A stretch of 64,000 nt of DNA from Ulva prolifera (taxonomy: Eukaryota; Chlorophyta; Ulvophyceae; Ulvales; Ulvaceae), in assembly GCA_023078555.1 (NCBI GenBank), contig CM041198.1, positions 11,723,874 through 11,787,873 of the forward strand, read 5' to 3'. The translations under genes were made by a program, and so were the position numbers. Under the pieces are notes generated by a model. It saw only the letters and a program-made list of their open reading frames with translations. It was not told where the DNA came from and did not search any database. Below, in pieces: positions 20,174 to 30,809 of this stretch (positions are counted from its first letter, which is position 1; every line of letters begins with the position of its first letter).

Positions 20174-21811
20174 TCATCTGCGTTTGTAGATGCAGGGCGT
20201 GAGCTCTGGCCAAGCATTGATATCTGTGTTTGATTCTAATCTCACTTTCTGAAGAATCCATATCACAAACATCTGATTCTTAGAGTCATGCTTCACCACA
20301 TCGAACCCTAGCTTATTTAGACACGCAAGAAACGGGGAAAAGTCTTCAGAGCTTGCGTTTGGCTTTACAAACCTGCTCCGCACTTCAGCAATCCACAAAA
20401 AGCCCTTGGCCTTCAGGATCCGCTGTGCCTCTTGAAGAAATTTTGGGTAATCTGTGCCCATCAATGCTAAAGAGAATATCACCACATCGCACGTCCCTGA
20501 ACACATGCACACATGTCGTGATGAACAGATCTCAAGTGGTGGCAAAGGTTCTCGCGAGACGCTCAAGAAATAGAGTCACGCTATTGAAGCAGTGTGCTAA
20601 GCAAATTCAGGGTAATTGCAGCTCGAACTGCAGCACGCAGCATGTTAAAGATACTCAAGAGATCATATCACTCAAACAGGCCATCATTCATGGCCCAGGC
20701 TTGCACAAATTCACTGAGGGCAGACAATTCACACACCGTTTTCACACGGAACCTCCGCCATGTTGCAGGCGGTGACCCATTTGTTGTGAGCGTAGAGATC
20801 AAAAGAGTGAACGGTATGAGTGTTGTGCAGAGTCTCCGCGATTCTGGCATCACCGCAACCAAAGTCAGCAACAGTGCAGCCCTTGGATTTCTTCCGCAGC
20901 CACTTTATCGCTAAATCAACGGGGTTTGACTTCCATGTTTGAGCTTGGACGCGGAAGCCTTCGTGGTAGGCCTTGAACAGCCCTGGGCTCTCCTGTGTAC
21001 AAGTGCCGCGATCATAGCCAGCAGAGAAATGCACGGGTCCATGCATCACCGCGAGGTGGAAACAAAGGGGACCACACCTGCATCAGTGAGAACGCATCTT
21101 GGCCTTGAGAAGTGTACAGCCTTTCGTTGAGCATCCGGAACCGGCCCCCCTGGAGGCGGCTCTTCATCTTGCTCAGAGTTGTCTCTGGTTGCTGCCCCTT
21201 CTTGTGCTGTTGAGAGCCTGCTTGACCTGGCTGTGCTTCAGTATTATGTGCCGTTTTGTGTCTCTGCATTGCTTTGGCGCCAGTGAGCACTGGTTCACAA
21301 GTTACCTTCCATGGAACAGACATTGCCAAGGCAGTACCATTGGCAAAGTTCGCGCTGCTCTAAGTTCATACCTTCACAGCACCAGCAGACAGATCAGTGG
21401 TTGCCTCCGATTCCTGTAAGTCGTCTGAGGACCTGGGACGTATGGATTCCTTCTTGGCAGGACGAACTTCCTTTGCGACATCGTCAGGTTGGCGAGGAAC
21501 CGGCGAGCTATCGTCAGCCTGATGTGCCAGTTGTCCTTCATCAGTCTGGCGTACTGAATCACTGATCGGGCTTTGGAAACAGATGACGTCTTCAGCGAGC
21601 TTCTCAATGGCGCGCGCTCTGCTGGCGCGCTTCTTCGCTACCGTTTTTGAAACCTGCACACTTATCTGATCCGACACAACGAGCTAGCTGAGCCACAAAA
21701 CCACACAGATGTTGTTCAGTAAGTCCGTACCTGTTGTGCAGGTGGGGCTGCCGTTTCGTCCGCAGCACAAGCTACATCGTCCCAAGTTACCGACGGCAGC
21801 CATTCGGTCAT
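20174..21811 (-). CDS. RRP8: RRP8, nucleolar 25S/28S rRNA adenine-N1 methyltransferase
   Basis: Five exons in phase (21811-21731, 21653-21372, 21263-21078, 20992-20737, 20496-20174) give 375 residues. The N-terminus MTEWLPSVTWDD leads into a Lys/Arg/Ala-rich disordered part. The conserved core then starts with KMKSRLQGGRFRMLNERLYT, FKAYHEGFR and WKSNPVDLAIKWL. The SAM site is VADFGCGDARIAE, and the diagnostic VVIFSLALMGTDYPKFLQEA and LWIAEVRSRF follow. Rrp8 methylates m1A in the large-subunit rRNA during ribosome maturation in the nucleolus. After the usual end (MFVIWILQK) there is an extra tail of about 23 residues. The exon 4 donor was chosen at 20737 because it keeps the phase and restores the acidic-to-hydrophobic junction seen in homologues. 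Confidence 0.9.
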
Positions 21812-23374
21812 TGCGTTCTGTGATGCGGCACTGCCACACTAAAACCGAATGAAAACATATGTCACACGCACATAAATGCCTGTCTCACACATGCTGTACA
21901 CGCAGACTGACTCACTCGAAATGCGAGCGCAAGATCAGGGCCTACCCACCCAGGTTGCACGATCGCAGCGAGTCTGCAGCACATCAAGCTGCCGTGCCAG
22001 CAGCAAATACACATGAAGTCGAGGTGGCAGCTTGCTGCAGCCCAATGCCAGCGGTACCGAGTGTTAGGCCGGCCTACTGATGCTCACTGAATCAGCATGC
22101 ATGCATGCGTACAAGGACCAGCCTCTGCCGCTGGCTAACCTGGGCCCAGCTGGGCTGCACCTTTCGCATCAACCTCCCCCCTCCTCCAGAAGATCTCTTC
22201 TCCCCTCCACACGGTCAACATGCATGACGTTAACAACGATGTTGCGTTCAAGCCCGCAGCACATGCAACCAGCTCAAGGACACGCTGCGCTCGGCGACGT
22301 TTAGCGGCAGACAGGTTGTCCATCATGCACGTAAACGAGCACGCTCGATCCCTCGCAACAAAGCAGTCTGCCTACGCTGTGTTCACACATGCATCGGCTG
22401 TCGCGTTGCGCCTGCGGGCAGCTGACTCGGAGGTGGCTTGAGGCTGCCGTGGCAGAAAAACATGGCCAAGCCTACCGGGAGGCCACCGAGGGGAGGCCAC
22501 TCGGGAATTCCCTGCCATGTCAAAGGCCGTGTGGAGCACACTGCATGAATAGTGCTGCGGGGCGGGGCTCCCCCCCAGCAGTGACAGCTCCGAAGCTGCC
22601 TGGTGGGGCGCCTGTGAAGCTTGCCCCGGTGTTGCCCTGCCCCACATCATCTGCGCGGCAGCGCTCGCAGCAGCATGCGAGCGTTGCAGGAGGTACGTTC
22701 CGCAAGGTTGCATTACAGTTCATGCAGCTTATGCGTGACTGTGTCGACAAGGAGGCGGCGCGGCACTGCGCGGCGGACGCCCCGCCGATGGGAGGGGGGA
22801 CACGGGACGTTGTGTTGGCATCGATCACCGCCCGGTGCGGGCACTCACCCGCAGGCTGACACAGCTCCGCCCCGCTGCGGCCGCCTGTCATCGGTGCCTG
22901 CAACCATGCTTCCAGTTAGCAAGGATGCTTCTGTGTTAGGTGCATGAATGTGAAAAAGCCTGGTGGCACCGCATGCATGTGTCGCGAGGAGCACGTGCCA
23001 CAGCCACCCTTCTGCAGAGACTAGCAACACTCGGGGGGCGAGCAGCGTGATGCAGCTTCCCGCATCGTGTGACTCTGGAGCATGCACCTGTACTGTGACC
23101 CTGGCACCACTGCACGCACGCCGCAGCAGCAGAACCCGGATGTGAGCAGCCCGGAGCGGGCAGTCATCCAGGATCACCGGCATGGGGACGGCAGTGCAAT
23201 TGTAACTGCATCACATGTGGGTCAGCAAGCACACCATGCAGCCGTGGGACGCCGCAGAGGCGCCCATGGCGGTGGGCGCCATCGCCGCAGCAGCCCGTGC
23301 CATGCTGTGGAAGCATTGCTGATCAGCATCAATGATAGCCAGAGTGCCAAGGAGCACTGGGGCGGCAGCGGCGG
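21812..23374. other. Intergenic, no gene supported
   Basis: A 156-codon plus frame (22389-22859) and a 127-codon minus frame (22903-22520) overlap, lack domains and probably reflect GC-rich DNA. Several GCATGC words occur. Nothing else was identified. Confidence 0.4.
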
Positions 23375-25816
23375 TCAGCGGCCGGGAAGCGCGACGTGGA
23401 AGGCGCCGACAGCAGGGGTCACCCTGACGCCGTAGCGGCGGCCGTGCTGCTCGAGGAAGGCGGCCACAGCACGCGGCACAGTGGCCTCCCCGGCGCTGCT
23501 GTGCAGGCCCCGGCCCGTGATGACACGCACCTTGGCGCCCCGCCGCTGCTGCGGCGGCAGGCTCAGCACCAGCTCGAGCCGCCGTTGCAGTGCCGCCACA
23601 GCCTGCATGCCGGCGTGCGGGTGAATACACGTGCAAGAAGAGGCCATCGCATGGAAGACCGCCAGAGCTCAGTGCGTTGTATTCTCGATCTGCATAACCC
23701 AGACCACCAGACCTGGCATGCTTCAGATGCACCGCGGTGATGCGGCCAGCAAGGCAGGCTCGAAGCCGCGACGGGCTATCAGCGGCGCAGGGACCGGGCT
23801 CAGACGTCGAAGGCCACTGGACCTGATGGCAATGCACGAACGAGTTGTGAACACGGACAGAAAACCCTCGGCGGCGCCGGTCGCATGCGCCGTGCGCCGG
23901 GGTCAAGTGAAGCCAAGCACAGGGGTGTAGGGCAGGCAGTGCGCGGCGTGGGGGGGGGGGGGGGGGGGGGGGGGCGGGCACCTCGGAGGAGTGCAGGCCG
24001 TGCAGGTCCAGCTCCCAGATGCTGCGCCGGAGGCCGTGATTCATGGCGGCCTCAATCTTGGCAGCCGCCGCCTTATGCGCCGTGAGCGCCTGCGTGCGGG
24101 CTGCATGCGCCTGCGCCATGAGGAAGCGGCCTGCCGAGTCGTCCCCGGCTCGGGATGTGGCCACCGACCTGCAGCAGATAACCCTGTTGGAGCTGTGCCT
24201 CGATCATGAAGTGGCCTGCTTGCGACAGCCGAAGCCAGCTCAGCACCTTTCAGTGCAACCGGACCACCAGCACTGAGCCTGGCCGCGCAGGTGGAAACAG
24301 CAGACAAGTGACCGCCGCGATGCTCACGTGCAACTCCCGGCCTGCGGGCTCACCTGCGGAAGAGGCGGCGCCACTCGCGGGTAAGCCTCACCGCGTCAGC
24401 CCGATGCTCCCAGTACACATCTTCAGCGGCGCTGCCGCCTGCAGTGGGGGCGGCCTCCGCCTGCGCGCCACCTGCGCCTGGGGGTGGGGCGGCCTCGTCA
24501 GCATACATTGTGACACGTGCCGCGTCCAGGTCGCCATGGATGAACGGCGCCATGTCCGCCAGCCATGTGCCTGCCACCGCCATGTTGCCCTCACTGGCAG
24601 CCAGAACGTTCTGCACGTGTATACACAGGCTGCACATCTCCACGCCATAGACTACCAAGCTTGCTAGGCAGAAGGGGCGTGTACAGCTCCTGGCGGCTGC
24701 ATGTGTCCGTTGTGCATGACATGGGACTCAGGACTGGCAAAGATATGGCGCCATGCATGCAGAGGAGCGCCAGAGCGGCAGCTACAGTGCAGTGCTTGTA
24801 CAAGCTCGGGTGCATGGCGCCTATATGAGGATGTTTGCCCGGGCTTGGCTTGATTGGCAGGCGAGAAGGCGCCTCGGCTGCGCCTAGGCAGGCCTGCCCT
24901 TCCGGCACCTTCGCGCTCTTCCGCATGTGCCACGCAGAGGTGCGCCAGAGGCGGCACATACTAGGTCATGCAGCATTTTTCCGAAAAATCTTTGGGTTAG
25001 GTTTCAGCGTGCATGATGCTGCACCGCGGGGCATCCATGAACAGACGTGGTCGGGGCGGGGCATGCCTGCAGCACGTCCTCGCCAGCCCAGGGGTGGCTC
25101 TGTGCAAGCTGCCTGGCCTGCTCGTGGTACGCTGGAGCGGCGGCAGGGCTGCCGCGGGAGGCTGGATAGCTGCTGGGGTGGCGGGTGACGACGGAGGCGA
25201 AGGAGGTGGCGGGGGAGGCGGCCTGCGGCTGCCGTGGGGACTGTGTGGCGGGGGACCGCCGCTGCCGGGGCGACGATGACACGCCCTGCCCGACGCCGGA
25301 CTGTAACCGGCTGTAAGGCTGCACGCTCCCACCATGTGACCAGTTGCCCCGTACACGAGCCACAGCTGTTCTGTGGATCAGGTCGAGCCAGGCCAATGAT
25401 CCCAGAATCATGCCCACACAGGGCGCTAAAGTTGATGTGGGACAGGGTTCAATTGACAAAGGGACACATGAGCGGTGAGAAAACATTCTCAAGCCATCGC
25501 TATCCATAGAACAACGTGGCCGGCATTCCCATAGCGACCACCTTGTCATGGTCCACATACGACACGGAATCTACACCTTTACTATTTGCTTCACTTTCCG
25601 TTCGTTCCGCGCTGGGCTCTGCATTGGCGAACTCGGGTTGTCTTTCCTAGCGCTGTCCGGGTGATTGGGAGACAGTGTCAGGAGATGCTCAGCGGCTCGC
25701 TCGGGATCGTTACCCATTGCATGCAGAGCATATGACAGCGTTTCAGCATTCGCGTGCGGAAATATTGCGCTTAGCATCTCTATGTGAGGCTGCATGGTCC
25801 GCAGTGCTGCTGACAT
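23375..25816 (-). CDS. CUE - DUF1771 - Smr domain protein
   Basis: Five exons in phase (25816-25577, 25318-25076, 24610-24354, 24168-23982, 23602-23375) give 384 residues. Residues about 10-45 are a CUE-type ubiquitin-binding fold (MLSAIFPHANAETLSYALHAMG, then AAEHLL). A Ser/Pro/Gln-rich linker precedes a second helical segment (NVLAASEGNMAVAGTWLADM). DUF1771 is split over an intron (YWEHRADAVRLTREWRRLFRR, then AQAHAARTQ). The Smr domain starts at DLHGLHSSE and contains the signature VITGRGLHSSAG and the ending GAFHVAL. Smr domains bind or nick nucleic acid, and plant CUE-Smr proteins are thought to act in RNA metabolism. The intron after DLHGLHSSE opens with GTGCCCG and then a 25-base C-tract on the coding strand. 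The start Met is the first in frame with a good CUE match, and an upstream start is possible. Confidence 0.8.
23950..23974. repeat. 25-base poly-G/C homopolymer
   Basis: Twenty-five G on the plus strand, so C on the coding strand, only about seven bases downstream of the 5' splice site at 23981 in the Smr gene intron. Confidence 0.95.
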
Positions 25817-27238
25817 GTACCACAAACGCGACAGGTCTATAGCAAGGTGATACACTGGAACGCAATGCACGGAGACAGACGTGAAGACATTTGGGAACTG
25901 TGATGCATCCTTAGTCCATCGATCGTCTTGAGAGCTTGCCCGACTCCGATCAACGTTACCGTGCGGTGGTCTGGCCTCGTCGCGTCTACATGATAGCTTC
26001 GTCATGCATGTGCAATGCATACAGCCGCTGGTCGCGTGCCGATCGAAGGCCTCAACACCAAAGAACGCGTCGAAGCGCCGGTGACAGAAGCTTCAACAAG
26101 CTCAAATTGCAACTTGGCTTGCCTCCGGTGCGCCACGATCATGGAGCTGCACCCATCTGTAAAGATCGGAGGAAGCTAAGCTGATCTGCTCGAGCCCCGG
26201 TGACACCCCCTTCATTAGTCATGTCTTCTGTTATATGGGGGTCTCCCGGTGCCCAGCCGACACTAAATCATATAGATGATGGGCCGGCCCGGCAGGCTCA
26301 AGCACTTGCTCTGGGCAGGTCTGGTTCGTCCACCACAGACTATACGGCTGCTGCCTCCAGAACTCTCCAAGCATCATGGTATGACATTGTGATTGCTATT
26401 GATGCTGGGTATGGTGCTGGCAGCGGCATCGATGCAACCTGCAAGTGCCCGTAGGCGTCAGGACTGTCGCTCCATAAAGTCGCTGCCGCGCTTGACTGTC
26501 TTCCCGATAATGCATCGTTGACATATCATAAACTGCTCTCCCGCCACCCGGCGCGAAGTGTGTGTTTTATGTTCGGAGCTCGACCTTCCCGTTCGGGCGC
26601 ACCCTTTTTGCCACCTTCCGTTATCCGGACGAGCAAGCTTTCGACCGGTATTATGCACCAAAGTGTGTATGTCACATCCTGAGCGCGATTCTTTAGCCCA
26701 TGGATGCCGTTGTACACATGAGTGGGTCATTCGATCCCGGCCCAGTGCAAAACTCTGCGAACGCAGCTGCATCCGAACTGCCTTCGTTGGAGCAGTTGCA
26801 ACAGGTTAATTGTAGTGTTTAAGTAATATGAGATACCACTTGCTGCACTTGTGGTGGACCCACCAAGGCTGTGGACGCTTCAGCGATGTCACTGCGAGCC
26901 GCAGTCCTTTTCCCGTTTGTAGAATGCACCTAATTGTCGCGGAGATTTCGTTGACTTGTTGCAACTGGAATGACTGACATGCATTAGGAAGAACTCTGCA
27001 AAATTCACTTGCCCACAGCAGCTGAAACACATTGCACTAGAACAACTGCCACAGAAACGCAGGAGCACCTTGTTGCGCAGCTCTCCAATAGAATTCGTGG
27101 CGAAGCTGCTACCCTCTCATTTGACCAGTAAGCACTGGTGCCAAGTGTTGCAACCTGAGCGAGCCCAGAATCATGTACTGCCTGTGAAGGTATTCTTGTT
27201 TCATGTTTTGAAGCCCAAGCATGTCTGCATATGACCAT
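25817..27238. other. Intergenic, weak ORFs only
   Basis: A minus-strand 104-codon frame (26772-26458) with MICQRCIIGKTVKRG and several Arg/Lys patches is the most protein-like but matches no family I know. Positions 26229-26264 form one arm of a long inverted repeat whose partner is at 28460-28494. Confidence 0.35.
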
Positions 27239-28025
27239 GAGTACCGAGTCTCAGCATCAGGTGCTGCATGCTGGGTGTATGATAATAGGCTATGTCTCGC
27301 CTGGCGCGCAGAACGGCACATCTGCGGCATTCACACAGCACACCCGAGCTGAACAATCTGGCACTTGAGAACATACAGCTCTGATTGTCAAGTATGCTGA
27401 TGCACATATGACAGGCACCACGAGTACCAAGTTTCAGCATCAGGTGCTGCATGCTGAGTGCATGATAACAGGCTATGTCTCGCCTGGTGCGCAGAACGGC
27501 ACATCTGCGGCATTCACACAGCACACCCGAGCTGAACAATCTGGCACTTGAGAACATACAGCTCTGATTGTCAAGTATGCTGATGCACATATGACAGGCA
27601 CCACGAGTACCAAGTTTCAGCATCAGGTGCTGCATGCTGAGTGCATGATAACAGGCTATGTCTCGCCTGGTGCGCAGAACGGCACATCTGCGGCATTCAC
27701 ACAGCACACCCGAGCTGAACAATCTGGCACTTGAGAACATACAGCTCTGATTGTCAAGTATGCTGATGCACATATGACAGGCACCACGAGTACCGAGTCT
27801 CAGCATCAGGTGCTGCATGCTGGGTGCATGATGATAGGCTATGTCTCGCCTGGCGCGCAAGGACGGCACATCTGCGGTATTCACGCGGCACACCCGAGCT
27901 GACCACTCTGGAACTTGAGAACATACAGCTCTGGTTGTCAAGCATGCTGATGCACATATGACAGGCCCCACGAGTACCAAGTTTCAGCACCAGGTGCTGC
28001 ATGCTGAGTGCATGACAATAGGCTT
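27239..28025. repeat. 183-bp tandem repeat array, about 4.3 copies
   Basis: Units begin GAGTACC at 27239, 27422, 27605, 27788 and 27971, a constant period of 183 bases. The units starting at 27422 and 27605 are essentially identical, and the outer ones have drifted. Because 183 is 61 codons, the minus strand stays open through the array (27980-27201) with a repeated peptide containing CHMCISILDNQSCMFSS. The repeat explains that frame, and a coding role is doubtful. The near-identity of the central units suggests recent unequal exchange. Confidence 0.9.
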
Positions 28026-28656
28026 TGTCTCGGCTGGCACACCGAGTCGCAGCTCCGTGGCATTTGCACAGCCACAGAGCACAACTCCATGACCCTGCAG
28101 AGGTCGTTTTCCTGTGCCTTTGCCTATGTAGTAGAATCCTACTCAGACATAACAGGCGCGTCGCACATGCACCGCTGATGATTGCAGTCATGTTGCTGAG
28201 GCATGTTCTCACTCTGCAGTGATGATTTAGTGGTGATCAGATTCCAAATCTTGTTTGGATGGATACTGTGTGAGCCTTCGTGTATGTGCAATGAAACGGA
28301 CAGCTAGCTATTTCAGTAATACCTCTGCGGCCCTTGATGCAGGGCATGTGAAAACGGTGTGTTGTCGTTTTCTTCCTGTACCAGTGCAATAGTTTCGCAT
28401 ACAAACGACGATGAAATACACTGCAATAGAAAGTGAAAGCGACCATGCAGCGTGCTGCAGTGCTGGCTGGGCACCCGGGAGACCCCCAAATAACGAGAAA
28501 CATGAATACCTTGATGAGCGCCGCCTTGTTCAGGCCCCCTCATCTGCACAAGGTCAGATCGCTTGCAACACTGCAAGGCCTGCTGTGACCTTATGTCTTC
28601 ACATCTTCGTCATGACGTTCCTTTCAGAGTTCGGGGATTCTTGACAAACTGCAGAC
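28026..28656. promoter_or_regulatory. RPL5 upstream region
   Basis: No coding exon was recognised. The last bases before the RPL5 start hold TTCCTTTCAG, which could be a pyrimidine-rich leader or the acceptor of an intron in the 5' untranslated region. The right arm of the 36-base inverted repeat lies at 28460-28494. Confidence 0.3.
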
Positions 28657-29879
28657 ATGGCGCTCCAGCGGAAGAAGCAGAAGACGTCCCCGTACTTCTC
28701 CCGTTTCCAGGTGAAGTTCAGGCGACGCAGACAGGGAAAGACCGACTACAAGGCTCGTCGTGCTCTTGTTATCCAGGACAAGAACAAGTACGCGACTGCG
28801 AAGTACCGCCTGATTGTGCGGTTCACCAAGCGCGACATCGTCGCCCAGGTCGCGTACTCGACCATTCAGGGCGATGTGATTATCGCGGCAGCCTACTCCC
28901 ACGAGCTGCCTGAGTATGGTCTCAAGGTTGGACTTTCCAACTACTCAGCTGGGTACTGCGTGGGCCTTCTGATCGCCCGCCGCGTGCTCACCAAGCTCGG
29001 GCTTGCGGACACCTACGAAGGTGTTGAGGAGGCCGACGGTGAGGAGTTCCGTGTTGAAGCTGAGGATGGTGAGAGGCGCCCATTCTCGTGCGTGCTCGAC
29101 ACTGGTCTGAAGCGCACCTCGACCGGATCCAAGGTCTTCTCCGTGCTCAAGGTCAGCCCCCCGTCTGCAGCTACAGCTATGCCGGAACAATGTGCATCTA
29201 TGTAATGCTCATTATAGGCATCAACATTGATCAAATATCTTTTCCAACGGGATGTCCCAAGGGAGCTGCAGTGAGGCGTGGCTTGCCATGGCCTCTTCAG
29301 CCCCTCAGGCATGGTGCCCCGCTATGGGACGTCATGCTTGGGGTGAGTCTGAGCCTGCGGTGAGTGCCCATAACAATGCAGGGCGCTCTAGACGGCGGTT
29401 TGGACATCCCTCACAACCAGAAGCGGTTTGTTGGCTACGATCCCGATGCCAAGGAGTACGATGCTGAAACCATGCGCAAGTACATCTTCGGCAGACATGT
29501 CGCTGAGTATATGGCAGAGATGGAGGAGGAGGAGCCCGAGAAGTTCCAGTCTCACTTCAAGAACTACATCGACAACGACATCGAGGCTGATGAGGAAGTC
29601 CTTGAGGAGCTGTACGCGGGGGTGCGGCCACCTCATGCTCAGCTTGCCTTGACCCGGGTCACACGAGGCCAACAATCCGGTATCAGGCATGTGTCTGACG
29701 AGGGTCAGTCTTTGCAGGTGCATGAGAAGATCCGTGAGAACCCGACACTCCCAAAGAAGGAGCGCGCTGCCCCTGCACAGAAGGGCACCACGTGGCCCGG
29801 CAAGCCTCGCAAGCTGACATATGACCAGCGCAAGCAGGCACTTAAGGATCGCCTGGCCCAGCTCATGGAGGATGCTTAG
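28657..29879 (+). CDS. RPL5: Ribosomal protein L5 (uL18), cytosolic 60S subunit
   Basis: Three exons, all split between codons (28657-29151, 29382-29621, 29718-29879), give 298 residues, the normal eukaryotic size of about 297-304. The family is plain throughout: an N-terminus with [19 protein letters not shown], then [58 protein letters not shown] across intron 1, and HEKIRENP in the last exon. The protein binds 5S rRNA with uL5 and docks it on the large subunit. Intron 2 is only 96 bases, a multiple of three with no stop in frame, so failure to splice would insert 32 residues rather than truncate. The Lys-rich C-terminus ends AQLMEDA. Confidence 0.97.
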
Positions 29880-30809
29880 ATCACGAAAGGCCCACCCTCA
29901 TGGCTCGGTTATGTGGCGGTCAAGCTGACATGCTGTGTAAACATACTGACGGCTGCTGCGTCATACTAAAGATGTATTGTGGCTCGTCTGCGCCCAAGCT
30001 ATCCGTGTGTTTCGGTGGACCTGATTGTGCTACAGCCTGAGATTTGTCACACTGGATAATGCACTGATGCATGGCAGCCCATGACTGGTTCTTCATCAGC
30101 TCTGGGCAGCAGTCATGCCCTGCTGTGAAATACACATGTGAATACTATTTTGGTGGACTGTTTGTGCGTCTGTTCGCCTACCACAGCATTCAGAGACTGA
30201 TTCCACTAAATATTGCAAGCGGGCGCGTGGCACAGAGCATGCCCAGTATGTGAACTCGGTACCTACGCCCCTTCATTGATCGCACATGCTACTGTATAGC
30301 GTGAGCACTCACGTACTCATTCATTCAAGTGCGTCGTTACAGGTGACGATTAGGTCGATTTCCGTGTTGTGTTCCATACCGGCCACACATGTGCATAGCG
30401 CATGCCGCCAAGATCTCTTCATTGTGAAGTAGCGAGAAAAAAAAAACCTACCCTTGGATGCGGCCACTGAAGCGCTCCGAGCCCTGATGTTCAGGAGTCC
30501 TGTTCCGGTTGGCAGTCCGTGTCAGCACTGCTCCGGATCTTCAACGACTGCTCGTCATCAGCCGGCGGAAGCAGCAAGCACCTTACGGCATGGATGGCAT
30601 TACTGGACCAACTTTCAGCTCCTGCGATCGCGGCTCGTAATTTGCCTGATGGAGGAGCAGCGTCATTGCGGTGACCGCTAAGCCAGACTGTATCCGGACA
30701 GGCTTGAGGAAAAGTTCGTAACCACTGCTTTCAGTAATGGCGAGTGTCTTGAAAGTTTATGCAGCTGGTCACTCTGCACTTTTGAGCCTTAGCCTCTGAC
30801 ATCACCCTT
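29880..30809. other. Spacer between RPL5 and LIG4
   Basis: Nothing coding was recognised. It should contain the RPL5 polyadenylation region and the LIG4 promoter. A short A-run lies at about 30436-30446. Confidence 0.4.

Noticed and set aside
22389-22903. Overlapping 156- and 127-codon frames on opposite strands
   Set aside because: GC-rich DNA gives long frames on both strands. Neither shows domains, splice partners or sensible composition.
26458-26772. Zinc-binding or ribosomal small protein (MICQRCIIGKTVKRG)
   Set aside because: Only one CxxC pair, no family resemblance and no homologous neighbour exon.
27201-27980. 260-codon minus-strand frame with a 61-residue repeat as a repeat-protein gene
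   Set aside because: The open frame follows from a 183-base tandem period. No start context, flanking exons or known repeat fold support it.
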